This document shows, one piece after another, positions 9,141 to 17,820 of a stretch of 64,000 bases of DNA; position 1 is the first letter of the stretch; every line of letters starts with the position of its first letter. Below the pieces are notes generated by a model. That model made no database searches, was not told the origin of the DNA, and worked only from the letters and a program-made list of their open reading frames with translations. The DNA is taken from NCBI RefSeq assembly GCF_029626145.1, contig NZ_JARUBJ010000002.1:6520501-6584500 (forward strand). Reading direction: 5' to 3'. The position numbers and the translations under genes were made by a program. The DNA is from Micromonospora sp. WMMD961. Lineage in GTDB: Bacteria; Actinomycetota; Actinomycetes; Mycobacteriales; Micromonosporaceae.

Positions 9141-10234
9141 CGGTCCCCCTCCATTGTCGGTTCAGCTCCGTCCGAGCCCGCGCTGTCGAACCGGTCGGCC
9201 CGCAACGGCGCGAGCAGCGGATCGGGAACCCCGCCGAGCACCAGGTCGGCGATCAGGTCGGCGGTGATCGGGGTGAGCACGATGCCGTGCCGGTGGTGCC
9301 CGGTGGCGACCAGGACGTCCGGCCGGCCGGGCAGCGGCCCGAGGATCGGCGCGTTGTCCGGTGTGCCCGGGCGCAGCCCGGCGACCGCCTCGACCAGGTC
9401 GTACTCGGCCAGCTCGGGCAGCAGGTCGATTCCGGCGCGGAGCAGGCGCTGCACGGCACCGGCGGTGACAGTGGTGTCCGCCCGTTCCTCGACCGTCGCG
9501 CCGAGCACGACCTCGCCGTCGGCACGGGGCACCAGGTAGACGGGCTCGCCGTCGGCGTACCCCCGGATCACGTGTCGGAAGCCCGGCGCGACGCCGTCGG
9601 GCGCGCGGAGCCGGAGGATCTGGCCCTTCACCGGCCGCACCGGCAGGCCGGTGAGCGCTGCAGCGCCACAGCCGGCGGCGACCACGGTGACCTCGGCATC
9701 CACATCGGACAGGCGCCGGACCGGTTGCGGCACGAGCACCGCGCCGGCCCGCTGCGCGGCCGCGCGCAGCGCCGGCACCAGCAGTCGGGGGTCTACCTGG
9801 TGGTCGGTGGGCGCGAGCGCGCCGCCGCGCACCCGGGGGGCGAGCGCCGGTTCGCGGTCGCGCAGCTCGCTGGGGCGCAGCGGCGTCACGGGCAGACCCA
9901 ACCCCTGTTGGTACGCCCACAACCGGCGCGCCTCGGCCAGGTCGTCGCCGGTCAGGCCGACCATCAGGGTGCCCTCGGTCCGGTAGCCGATCTCGACTCC
10001 GGTCACCTCGGTCAGCTCGGTCGCGAACGCCGGCCAACGGGCGGCGGACGCGAGGAGCAACTCGGTCAGCTGCCGCTCACCGAAGTACGCCTCGGCGACC
10101 GGTGAGAGCATGCCGGCGGCAACCGCCGCGGCCCCCGATCCGGGTGCCGGATCGTGCACCACCACCCGCAGCCCCCGGGCGGCGCAGCGCCAGGCGATGG
10201 ACAACCCGATCGGCCCTGCCCCCACCACCGCCAC
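9131..10234 (-). CDS. thiO: Glycine oxidase ThiO
   Basis: A FAD-dependent amine oxidase of about 367 residues that oxidises glycine to the dehydroglycine used by ThiG. The FAD-binding motif VVGAGPIGLS is at the very N-terminus, RPVKGQILRLRAP and GLRPGTPDNAPILG are typical of ThiO, and TGHHRHGIVLTP is near the C-terminus. The GTG at 10234 starts just before the Rossmann motif. A GTG at 10294 overlapping the thiE stop is in frame and would add 20 residues encoded by a GGGGCCC repeat element. Neither has a clear ribosome-binding site. Confidence 0.9.
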   Translation of the reverse strand: MAVVGAGPIGLSIAWRCAARGLRVVVHDPAPGSGAAAVAAGMLSPVAEAYFGERQLTELLLASAARWPAFATELTEVTGVEIGYRTEGTLMVGLTGDDLAEARRLWAYQQGLGLPVTPLRPSELRDREPALAPRVRGGALAPTDHQVDPRLLVPALRAAAQRAGAVLVPQPVRRLSDVDAEVTVVAAGCGAAALTGLPVRPVKGQILRLRAPDGVAPGFRHVIRGYADGEPVYLVPRADGEVVLGATVEERADTTVTAGAVQRLLRAGIDLLPELAEYDLVEAVAGLRPGTPDNAPILGPLPGRPDVLVATGHHRHGIVLTPITADLIADLVLGGVPDPLLAPLRADRFDSAGSDGAEPTMEGDRWS

Positions 10235-10241
10235 ATCCGCA

Positions 10242-10292
10242 AGGAAGGGCCCCTTGTTAACGGCTTTCGTAGAGGAAGGGCCCCCTGCTAAC
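10242..10292. repeat. Twin 20-bp repeats with GGGGCCC palindromic core
   Basis: AGGAAGGGCCCCTTGTTAAC (10242-10261) and a copy with two changes (10273-10292) are direct repeats at a 31-nt period. Each has a palindromic AAGGGGCCCTT-like core. The second copy runs into the thiE stop codon. The pattern looks like a dispersed intergenic repeat. Confidence 0.8.
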
Positions 10293-10914
10293 ACGTCAGT
10301 GCCCGGAGCAACTCGGCCGTCGCCCGCGCTGGATCGGCGGCGGCGGAGAGGGCACCGACCACCGCCACCCCGTACGCCCCGGCGTCCCGCAGCGCCGGCA
10401 CCCGCGCGGCGGTCACTCCGCCGATCGCGATGACCGGCACGTCGACGGCGTCGACGACGGCGCGTACCCCGGCCGGCCCGATGGGGTCGGGTAGGCCGGA
10501 CTTGGTGCTGGTGGTGTGGCACGGCCCGACGCCCAGGTAGCTGGCTCCGGCCGCGACCGCCGACGTCGCCGCCTCCGGTGCGCGGGCGGTGGCTCCCAGC
10601 ACCGCGGCGGGGCCGAGCACCCGGCGGGCGGCGGCGACCGGCAGGTCCTCGGCACCGACGTGCCCGCCGTCGGCACCGACCGCCAGCGCCACGTGCAGCC
10701 GGTCGTTGACCAGGCAGGTCGCCTCGTACGACGCGCAGAGCGCCAGGACCCGTCGGGCCAGGTCGTACGCCTCGCGGTCGGTGGCGGAATCCTCGACGCG
10801 GACCTGCACCACCAGGTCGGCGCGGGCCGCCGTGAGGGCGGCCCGGACCACGGTGAGCGGGTCGCACCCGGGTCGGGTGTCGGTGATCAGATGCAGTCGC
10901 CCTATGGACGGCAC
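10288..10914 (-). CDS. thiE: Thiamine phosphate synthase ThiE
   Basis: A 208-residue barrel that couples HMP-PP with thiazole phosphate. LHLITDTR, CLVNDRLHVALAVGADG, GHVGAEDLP, YLGVGPCHTTSTKSG and VIAIGGVT are the ThiE landmarks. The pyrophosphate/metal motif usually written QxREK reads QVRVE, so the lysine is replaced, and the usual GxSxH reads GATAR. It is the first gene after the TPP riboswitch. The GTG start has GGAGG about nine bases upstream, inside the aptamer's 3' strand. The stop codon overlaps a repeat element and a possible thiO start. Confidence 0.93.
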   Translation of the reverse strand: MPSIGRLHLITDTRPGCDPLTVVRAALTAARADLVVQVRVEDSATDREAYDLARRVLALCASYEATCLVNDRLHVALAVGADGGHVGAEDLPVAAARRVLGPAAVLGATARAPEAATSAVAAGASYLGVGPCHTTSTKSGLPDPIGPAGVRAVVDAVDVPVIAIGGVTAARVPALRDAGAYGVAVVGALSAAADPARATAELLRALTC

Positions 10915-10916
10915 GG

Positions 10917-11023
10917 CAACGCTCCTCCCTGCGCCGGCATTACCCGGATCAGGTTCGACGGTCGGGGGCTGTCAGCCCCCCTCTCAGCCCGGTACACCGG
11001 GCTCCCGTGGGTTACTTGCGTGT
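10917..11023 (-). promoter_or_regulatory. TPP riboswitch (THI element)
   Basis: On the minus strand the conserved CTGAGAG (10981-10987) is followed by GAACCTGATCCGGGTAATG, then CCGGCGCAGGGAGG (conserved block 10926-10956), the hallmark of the thiamine pyrophosphate aptamer. The terminal AGGGAGG doubles as the ribosome-binding site of thiE. Binding of TPP should therefore hide the site and block translation directly, without a separate expression platform. Confidence 0.96.
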
Positions 11024-11024
11024 C

Positions 11025-11053
11025 ACCGTACGACAGATCCGCCGGCCTGCCAA
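11025..11053 (-). promoter_or_regulatory. Promoter of the thi operon
   Basis: TTGGCA (11048-11053) and TACGGT (11025-11030) are separated by exactly 17 nt on the minus strand. They sit immediately before the riboswitch, placing the transcript start at about 11018. The rest of the 11054-11320 gap contains an A+T-richer patch (about 11187-11220) that may hold the promoter of the divergent gene; I see no gene there. Confidence 0.6.
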
Positions 11054-11320
11054 GGCGGGCTCGGCGGTGGCCGGGCGGGCCGGGATGAGGAAGATCGATG
11101 GGGCACTTCATACGGTCCTGTTCGGAATGTCGCCCGCCGTTGCAGAACCGTTACCCGCCGGCATCTTGCCCGACATCGAGCCAGCCGAATTAATTTGTTC
11201 AGCGATTCGACAAAATGTCGGTGGGGCACCCTGGCACGGCGTCACCACCGGCTCCATGAGGGAGGGCGTTCGGCGAGCCGACTCCCGCGAGCTCTCTGTC
11301 ACTACGACACAGGAGGCGGC

Positions 11321-14300
11321 GTGTCCCGTTCTCGTCGTGCCCGCGTACCCATCACCGCAACCCTGATCTCCCTGGCCATGGCCTCGACCACCCTGTTCGG
11401 CGCGCCCGCCCAGGCTGCCGCCCAGGTCCCCCCACGGGATGCGCAAGCCGCAGCCCCGGTCAGCCAGGTGGTGCCCAAGGCGCCAAAGGCCGCAGCCGAT
11501 CCCTTCTCCGTCCTGATCTTCTCCAAGACCGCCGGCTTCCGGCACGACTCCATCCCGACCGGCATCGCCGCCATCCAGCAACTCGGCGCCGAAAACGGAT
11601 TCACCGTGGACAACTCCGAGGACGGCGCCGCATTCAACGACGCCAACCTGGCGAAGTACAAGGCGGTGATCTGGCTCTCCACCACCGGTGACGTGCTCAA
11701 CGCCGAGCAGCAGGCGGCGTTCGAGCGCTACGTCCAGGCCGGCGGCGGCTACGTCGGCATCCACGCCGCGTCGGACACCGAGTACAGCTGGGCCTGGTAC
11801 GGCGACCTGGTCGGCGCGTACTTCGCCAACCACCCGCAGAACCAGCAGGCCACCGTGAAGGTGGAGGACCACGCGCACCCGTCCACCGCCGGGCTGCCGG
11901 ACCGCTGGTCCCGGTTCGACGAGTGGTACAACTTCCAGACCAACCCGCGGCCGGACGTGCACGTGCTGGCCAGCCTGGACGAGAAGAGCTACACCGCCGG
12001 TGCCGGCGCGATGGGTGCGGACCACCCGATCGCCTGGTGTCAGGACTTCGACGGTGGCCGCTCCTGGTACACCGGCGGCGGGCATACCCGGGAGTCGTAC
12101 GCCGAGCCCGAGTTCCTCTCCCACCTGCTCGGCGGCATCCGCACCGCGGCCGGCGTCGAGAACGCCGACTGCGGCGCCTCGAAGACCGCCAACTTCGAGA
12201 AGGTCACGCTGGACAGCAACACCAGCAACCCGATGGAGTTGGACGTCGCCCCCGACGGGCGGGTCTTCTACATCGAGCGCGACGGCCGCGTGCAGATCGT
12301 GAAGCCGGACACCGGCAACACCGTCACCGCCGTCGACCTGGACGTCTTCACCGGCAACGAGGACGGTCTGATCGGCATCCGGCTCGACCCGGACTTCGCC
12401 ACCAACAACTGGGTGTACCTGTACTACGCCCCGAACGACGGGGTCACCCGCAACCTGCTGTCCCGCTTCACGGTGACGGGCGACACCATCGACCTGGCCA
12501 GCGAGAAGCAGGTGCTACGGGTCGACACCCAGCGCAACACCTGCTGCCACGCCGGCGGCAGCATGGCCTTCGACAGCGACGGCAACCTCTACCTGGCCAC
12601 CGGTGACAACACCAACCCGTTCGAGTCGAACTCGTACTCGCCGCTCGATGAGCGGGCGGGCCGCCAGGACTACGACGCGCAGCGCACCTCCGCCAACACC
12701 AACGACCTGCGCGGCAAGGTGATCCGGATCCACCCGGAGGACGACGGGACGTACACGGTCCCGTCGGGCAACCTCTTCCCGGCCGGCACCGAGAAGACCC
12801 GTCCCGAGATCTACGCGATGGGCTTCCGCAACCCGTTCCGCATCGGCACCGACCCGAAGACCAACACGCTGTACGTGGCGGACTACGGGCCGGACGCCAA
12901 CTCGGACAACCCGAACCGGGGCCCCCGTGGTCTGGTCGAGTGGAACATCGTCACCCCGGGCAACTACGGCTGGCCGTACTGCACGGGCACGAACGAGGCG
13001 TACAACGACTACACGTTCCCGTCCGGCCCGAGCGGCCCGAAGTTCGACTGCGCCGCACCGGTGAACGACTCGCCCAACAACACCGGCCTGACCAACCTCC
13101 CGCCGGTGGTTCCGGCGACCGTCGACTACGGGTACGCCGGTGACGCGCGCTACCCGGAGATCGGCGGCGGTGGTGCCCCGATGGGCGGCCCGGTCTACCG
13201 CTACGATGCCGACCTCAACTCCACCCGCAAGTGGCCGGCGTACTACGACGGCAAGGCGCTGCTCGGCGAGTGGAACCAGAACAAGATGTACACCATGCAG
13301 GTGACCGCCGACGGCAAGTCGTTGGTGGACATCAACCAGTTGCTCACCGGCATGAGCATGATCCGGCCGATGGACTTCGAGTTCGGTCCGGACGGCGCGC
13401 TGTACCTGATCGAGTGGGGCAGCGGCTTCGGTGGCAACAACGACAACTCCGGCGTCTACCGGATCGACTACACCGCCGGTGACCGTGCACCGATCGCGGC
13501 GGCGTCCGCCAACCCGACCTCGGGTCCGGCGCCGTTGACCGTCACGTTCTCCAGCGCCGGCTCCCGGGACCCGGACGGTGGGGCGCTCACCTACGCCTGG
13601 ACGTTCGGCGACGGGCAGACCTCGACCGAGGCCAACCCGACGCACACCTACGCCACGGCCGGCAACTACACCGCCCAGCTCACCGTCACCAACCCCAAGG
13701 GCCGGACCGCGGTGGCCAACGTGCCGGTGACCGTGGGCAACACCGCGCCGACGGTCACCATCGAGTTCCCACCGGACGGCGGCTTCTTCGACTGGGGCGA
13801 CCAGGTCCGCTACTCGATCAAGGTGACCGACCCGGAGGACGGGCAGATCGACTGTGACAAGGTGCAGCTGCAGGTGCTGCTCGGTCACGACGAGCACGCC
13901 CACCCGCTGGAGCAGCACACCGGCTGCACCGGCACCGTCCAGACGTCGCTCGCCTCCGGGCACGGCGCCGAGGCGAACGTCTTCGCGGTCTTCGAGGCCA
14001 CCTACACCGACGAGGGTGGTGCCGGCGGCTCCGGTGCCCTGACCGGCCGGCAGATCGAGGTCCTCCAGCCCAAGCAGAAGCAGGCCGAGTACTTCACCGC
14101 CACCGGGCGCGCCCCGGTGAGCACCGGCGGCGGCGACGCCGGCGTGCAGCGGGAAGCCGCCACCGACACCGCGGGCGGCGGTCAGAGCATCGCGTTCATC
14201 GAGGACGGCGACTGGTGGTCGGTCGCTCCGGCGGACCTGACCAACATCACCGAGATCCGCTTCCGGGCAGCTTCGGCCGCCGCAGGTGGTCGGATCGAGG

Positions 14301-17152
14301 TCCGCGCGGGTGCGGTCGACGGACCGGTGGTCGCCACGGCCACCGTGCCGGCAACCGGCGGGTGGCAGACGTACACGGACGTGAGCGCGCCGGTCACCGG
14401 TGCCGCGAGCGGCTCGCTGTTCTTCCTGGCCCGGGACCCGAACGGCGGCTCCGGTTCGCTGTTCAACGTCAACTGGATGGACTTCGTCGGTCGCGGTGTC
14501 ACCGAGAACGCGCCGCCGGTGGTCAGCGCCACGGCCACCCCGGCCACCGGCACCGCACCGGTCACCGTCGCCTTCGACGGCACGGCCACCGACGCCGAGG
14601 GCGACACCCCGTTGACGTACGCCTGGGACTTCGGTGACGGAGGCACGGCGACCACACTGGACGCCAGTCACACCTACACCACGGCGGGCACCTTCACGGC
14701 CACCCTCACGGTGACCGACAGCAAGGGCGCCAAGGCGTACGCCACGGTGCCGGTGCGGGTGGACGCTCCGGACACGTCCTGCTTCGGGGCGCGTTCGGAT
14801 GACTTCAACGGCAACAGCCTCGACAAGGAGCGCTGGACCAGCGTCATCCGGGAGAACCAGCTCTACTCGGTCAGTGGCGGCTCGCTGCGGCTGCCCACGG
14901 CGGTGGGTGACCTGTACGGCGCCCGCAACGATGCCACCAACCTGGTGCTCCAGGCGGCTCCGACCGGCGCCTGGGAGATGACCACCAAGGTCACTCTGCC
15001 GGTGACGGCCAACTACCAGCAGGCTGGCCTACTGGTGTACGGCGACGACGACAACTACGCCAAGCTGGACCTGCTGTACAACGGCAGCCGGTCGGTGGAG
15101 TTCATCCGGGAGACCGCCGCCACGCCGCGCAACGAGGCGGCCGACAGGATCGCCGCTCCGGCGGGTGACACCGTGCACCTGCGGATCACCAGCGACGGGA
15201 CGAACCTGACCGCGGCCGTGTCGGCCGACGGACAGACCTTCACCCCGGTCGGCCGTTCGGCAGCGCTCGACGGCATCGCCAACCCCCGCATCGGTGTCTT
15301 CGCGCTCAACGGCGGCACCGAGGCACCGGTCGTCGACGCGGCCTTCGACTCGTTCCTGGTTACGCCGGACGCCCCGGCTGGGCCGGTCGACCCGTCGGAC
15401 GAGTTCAACGGTGACACCTTGGACAAGTGCCGGTGGGACGCGATCCTGCGGGAGGACCCGACCGGTTACCGGGTCACCGGTGGCGCGCTGCGCATCGACG
15501 TGCCCAACGGTGACATCTACGGCACCGACAACACCGGGCCGAAGAACTTCATCCTCCAGACCGCGCCGTCGGGCGACTGGACCCTGGAGACGAAGGTCGA
15601 CGGCAGCCTGCTGAACGAGCAGTACCAGCAGGCCGGTCTGCTCGTGCAGGCGGACGACGACAACTACCTGAAGTTCGACTTCATCGCGGACAACCAGGCC
15701 GGCCAGGCGGTGACGCGGCGGATCGAGTTCCGCAGCGAGATCGCCGGGGCGGTCCAGAACCCGCAGCCGGAGGCAGCCAGCCTCACCTCGGCGGTGTGGC
15801 ATCTGCGGTTGGCACGCGTAGGCGACACGTTCACCGCGTCGTACTCGGCTGACGGGACGACCTGGACCGCGTTGGAGGCGCTGACCAACACCGCGGTGGG
15901 TGCCACCCCGAAGGTCGGGCTGTTCACCCTCGGCGCCAACCAGACGGCCTCGAAGACCGCCGCGTTCGACTACTTCCGGTTGAGCACGGAGGTGGCCGAC
16001 GAGACCGCGCCGGTGACCACGGCGGCGGTGTCCGGAACCCCGACCGACGGGTGGCACACCGGGCCGGTGACGATCACGCTCACCGGTGCCGACGAGGCCG
16101 GCGGTAGCGGGCTCGCCGGCACGGCGTACCAGCTGGACGGGGCCACCACCTGGACGGACTACACCGCCCCGGTGGAGGTCAGCGGCGATGGCGAGCACGA
16201 GCTGCGGTTCCGCTCGACCGACAAGGCCGGCAACGTGGAGGAGACCAAGACCGTCTCGGTCAAGATCGACGCCACCGCGCCGGTGACCACGGCGACGTTC
16301 GCTCCGGCGAACGACGCCGGCTGGCACAACGGGACGATCCCGGTCGTGCTGGCCTCCACCGACGCCGGTTCCGGCGTCAAGACGGTGGAGTGGTCGCTCG
16401 ACGGTGGCGCGTGGACGCCGTACACGACGCCGGTCGAGGTGACCGGTGACGGGCAGCACGAGCTGCTGTACCGCTCGACCGACAAGGCCGGCAACGCCGA
16501 GACGCTCAAGTCGGCGGTCTTGAAGATCGACGGCGCCAAGCCGACGCTGCTGGTCTCCGGTATCGCCGACGGCCAGCTCTACGGCGACAGCCAGGACGTC
16601 CGAGTGTCCTGGCAGGCTGTCGACCCGACCTCGGGCATCGCGACCGTGGTCGGCAAGTTGGACGGCCAGGCGTACGCCAGCGGCACCCTGCAGGCCATGT
16701 ACGAGCTGTCGCTCGGCCTGCACGAGCTGACCGTGACCGCGACCGACAAGGCGGGCAACGAGACCACCTCGACGGTCCGGTTCTTCGTCACCACCTCGTT
16801 CCGGGACATGCAGGGTCTGCTGGACCGGTTCAAGGCGACGGGTCGGCTCTCGACCAAGGCGCACAAGCAGCTGAGCAACAAGCTCGACGCCGTCCGCAAG
16901 TCCGAGGCGGCCGGTGACGACAAGGCGGCGGTGCGGCAGCTGACCGCGTTCCGGACGCTCGCTTCCGACACCGCACTGGTGGGCGAGGCGGAGATTCGGG
17001 ACGTCCTGATCCGGGACGCCGACGCCATGATCGTTCGGCTCGGCGGCGCGGCCAGTAAGGCCGGGGTCAAGGCGAACGACGGCGAGACGGTCAAGGGCAC
17101 GGGACGACTCGGTGGCGATGCCACCAGGCTCGCGCCCGGTCGCCAGCTCTGA
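11321..17152 (+). CDS. Giant secreted multidomain protein: ThuA-like, PQQ-type sugar dehydrogenase, PKD, CBM6-like, LamG-like, Ig-like
   Basis: 1943 residues. A basic signal peptide (SRSRRAR, hydrophobic core, AQA cleavage region near residue 33) leads into a ThuA-like glutamine-amidotransferase fold (about 60-285). A six-bladed glucose/sorbosone dehydrogenase domain follows (about 290-718, with MAFDSDGNLYLATGDN and MGFRNPFRIG). Then come a PKD domain (720-808), a beta domain (810-913), a CBM6-like module (920-1063), a second PKD (1065-1148), two laminin-G/DUF1349-like modules (1157-1348, 1355-1560), three Ig-like repeats each ending in RSTDKAGN or a variant (1562-1823) and a helical tail. 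The GTG start has AGGAGG four bases upstream. It is likely an extracellular carbohydrate-binding oxidoreductase. Substrate is unknown. Confidence 0.9.
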   Translation: MSRSRRARVPITATLISLAMASTTLFGAPAQAAAQVPPRDAQAAAPVSQVVPKAPKAAADPFSVLIFSKTAGFRHDSIPTGIAAIQQLGAENGFTVDNSEDGAAFNDANLAKYKAVIWLSTTGDVLNAEQQAAFERYVQAGGGYVGIHAASDTEYSWAWYGDLVGAYFANHPQNQQATVKVEDHAHPSTAGLPDRWSRFDEWYNFQTNPRPDVHVLASLDEKSYTAGAGAMGADHPIAWCQDFDGGRSWYTGGGHTRESYAEPEFLSHLLGGIRTAAGVENADCGASKTANFEKVTLDSNTSNPMELDVAPDGRVFYIERDGRVQIVKPDTGNTVTAVDLDVFTGNEDGLIGIRLDPDFATNNWVYLYYAPNDGVTRNLLSRFTVTGDTIDLASEKQVLRVDTQRNTCCHAGGSMAFDSDGNLYLATGDNTNPFESNSYSPLDERAGRQDYDAQRTSANTNDLRGKVIRIHPEDDGTYTVPSGNLFPAGTEKTRPEIYAMGFRNPFRIGTDPKTNTLYVADYGPDANSDNPNRGPRGLVEWNIVTPGNYGWPYCTGTNEAYNDYTFPSGPSGPKFDCAAPVNDSPNNTGLTNLPPVVPATVDYGYAGDARYPEIGGGGAPMGGPVYRYDADLNSTRKWPAYYDGKALLGEWNQNKMYTMQVTADGKSLVDINQLLTGMSMIRPMDFEFGPDGALYLIEWGSGFGGNNDNSGVYRIDYTAGDRAPIAAASANPTSGPAPLTVTFSSAGSRDPDGGALTYAWTFGDGQTSTEANPTHTYATAGNYTAQLTVTNPKGRTAVANVPVTVGNTAPTVTIEFPPDGGFFDWGDQVRYSIKVTDPEDGQIDCDKVQLQVLLGHDEHAHPLEQHTGCTGTVQTSLASGHGAEANVFAVFEATYTDEGGAGGSGALTGRQIEVLQPKQKQAEYFTATGRAPVSTGGGDAGVQREAATDTAGGGQSIAFIEDGDWWSVAPADLTNITEIRFRAASAAAGGRIEVRAGAVDGPVVATATVPATGGWQTYTDVSAPVTGAASGSLFFLARDPNGGSGSLFNVNWMDFVGRGVTENAPPVVSATATPATGTAPVTVAFDGTATDAEGDTPLTYAWDFGDGGTATTLDASHTYTTAGTFTATLTVTDSKGAKAYATVPVRVDAPDTSCFGARSDDFNGNSLDKERWTSVIRENQLYSVSGGSLRLPTAVGDLYGARNDATNLVLQAAPTGAWEMTTKVTLPVTANYQQAGLLVYGDDDNYAKLDLLYNGSRSVEFIRETAATPRNEAADRIAAPAGDTVHLRITSDGTNLTAAVSADGQTFTPVGRSAALDGIANPRIGVFALNGGTEAPVVDAAFDSFLVTPDAPAGPVDPSDEFNGDTLDKCRWDAILREDPTGYRVTGGALRIDVPNGDIYGTDNTGPKNFILQTAPSGDWTLETKVDGSLLNEQYQQAGLLVQADDDNYLKFDFIADNQAGQAVTRRIEFRSEIAGAVQNPQPEAASLTSAVWHLRLARVGDTFTASYSADGTTWTALEALTNTAVGATPKVGLFTLGANQTASKTAAFDYFRLSTEVADETAPVTTAAVSGTPTDGWHTGPVTITLTGADEAGGSGLAGTAYQLDGATTWTDYTAPVEVSGDGEHELRFRSTDKAGNVEETKTVSVKIDATAPVTTATFAPANDAGWHNGTIPVVLASTDAGSGVKTVEWSLDGGAWTPYTTPVEVTGDGQHELLYRSTDKAGNAETLKSAVLKIDGAKPTLLVSGIADGQLYGDSQDVRVSWQAVDPTSGIATVVGKLDGQAYASGTLQAMYELSLGLHELTVTATDKAGNETTSTVRFFVTTSFRDMQGLLDRFKATGRLSTKAHKQLSNKLDAVRKSEAAGDDKAAVRQLTAFRTLASDTALVGEAEIRDVLIRDADAMIVRLGGAASKAGVKANDGETVKGTGRLGGDATRLAPGRQL

Positions 17153-17158
17153 TCCGAC

Positions 17159-17198
17159 GAGGCCCCTCTCCGACGCTGCGGCGTCGGGGAGGGGCCTC
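17159..17198 (+). terminator. Strong hairpin after the giant secreted gene
   Basis: An 18-bp stem with one mismatch (17159-17176 against 17181-17198) closes on a TGCG loop seven bases after the stop. It separates the gene from the next one, which has its own ribosome-binding site. Confidence 0.75.
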
Positions 17199-17223
17199 CC
17201 TCATCCGTAGTGAGGAGATGTCC

Positions 17224-17757
17224 ATGACGGGTGTCCGCAAGGTGTTGGCCGCCGTGGTCGTCGGGCTGGCTCTGACCCTGTTCGCCGCCGCCCCGGTGGC
17301 CGCCCAGGCCGCCCAGGCCGACAAACTCAAACTCGTGGTGGCCGGCGACGGTGCCGAGGGGGTCACCATCCAGGCCACCTACACCGATGGGCGTCGACTG
17401 GACCAGGTGGTACGTCTGGTCCTCACGGCCACCGGCCCGGACGGGCAGAAGGTCGGGCCGGTGCAGTTGGAACCGCAGCCCGAGGGACAGGGCTTCTACA
17501 GCAGCGGTCCGGTGCTCACCGCCGGCACGTGGAAGGTAACCGTCAACTCCCCCGCCCCCCTGTCCGGCAAGGCCACCGCAACGGTGCAGGCCCGGGCCGC
17601 GCAGACTCCGCCCGCGCCCGAGCCGGTCGCGGTGAACAAGCCGGCGGACGACGCGGGTGGTGCGGGCTGGTGGCCGTTCGCGGCGGCCGGCCTGGTCCTC
17701 GTCGCCCTGGCGATGGTGGTGGCCATGCTGTTCGGCCGCCGCCGCACCACCACCTGA
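17224..17757 (+). CDS. Secreted, C-terminally membrane-anchored small protein
   Basis: 177 residues with a Sec signal peptide (VLAAVVVGLALTLFAAAPVAAQA), a beta-rich extracellular domain of about 85 residues, a Pro/Ala linker and one C-terminal membrane helix (FAAAGLVLVALAMVVAMLF) before a short RRR tail. This is a typical actinobacterial surface protein. The second of two ATGs is chosen because GAGGAG is six bases before it but directly abuts the first. It follows the giant secreted dehydrogenase on the same strand and may serve as its partner, but the terminator between them argues for at least partly separate transcription. Function is unknown. Confidence 0.75.
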   Translation: MTGVRKVLAAVVVGLALTLFAAAPVAAQAAQADKLKLVVAGDGAEGVTIQATYTDGRRLDQVVRLVLTATGPDGQKVGPVQLEPQPEGQGFYSSGPVLTAGTWKVTVNSPAPLSGKATATVQARAAQTPPAPEPVAVNKPADDAGGAGWWPFAAAGLVLVALAMVVAMLFGRRRTTT

Positions 17758-17773
17758 CCGACAGGCGATTCAC

Positions 17774-17810
17774 CGACGGGCCGGGCCGCGACGAGCGGCC
17801 CGGCCCGTCG
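17774..17810. terminator. Bidirectional hairpin between convergent genes
   Basis: A perfect 15-bp stem (CGACGGGCCGGGCCG and its complement) with a seven-base loop lies between two convergent stop codons. Confidence 0.8.
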
Positions 17811-17820
17811 TCCGTACGGC

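Noticed and set aside
11007..11366. A small plus-strand frame over the TPP riboswitch flank
   Set aside because: It overlaps the riboswitch and thi promoter and runs into the start of the secreted gene in another frame. There is no ribosome-binding site or domain.
12515..16864. Large minus-strand frames opposite the giant secreted gene
   Set aside because: The plus-strand frame has clear secretion, dehydrogenase, PKD and Ig-like domains, while the opposite frames show none.
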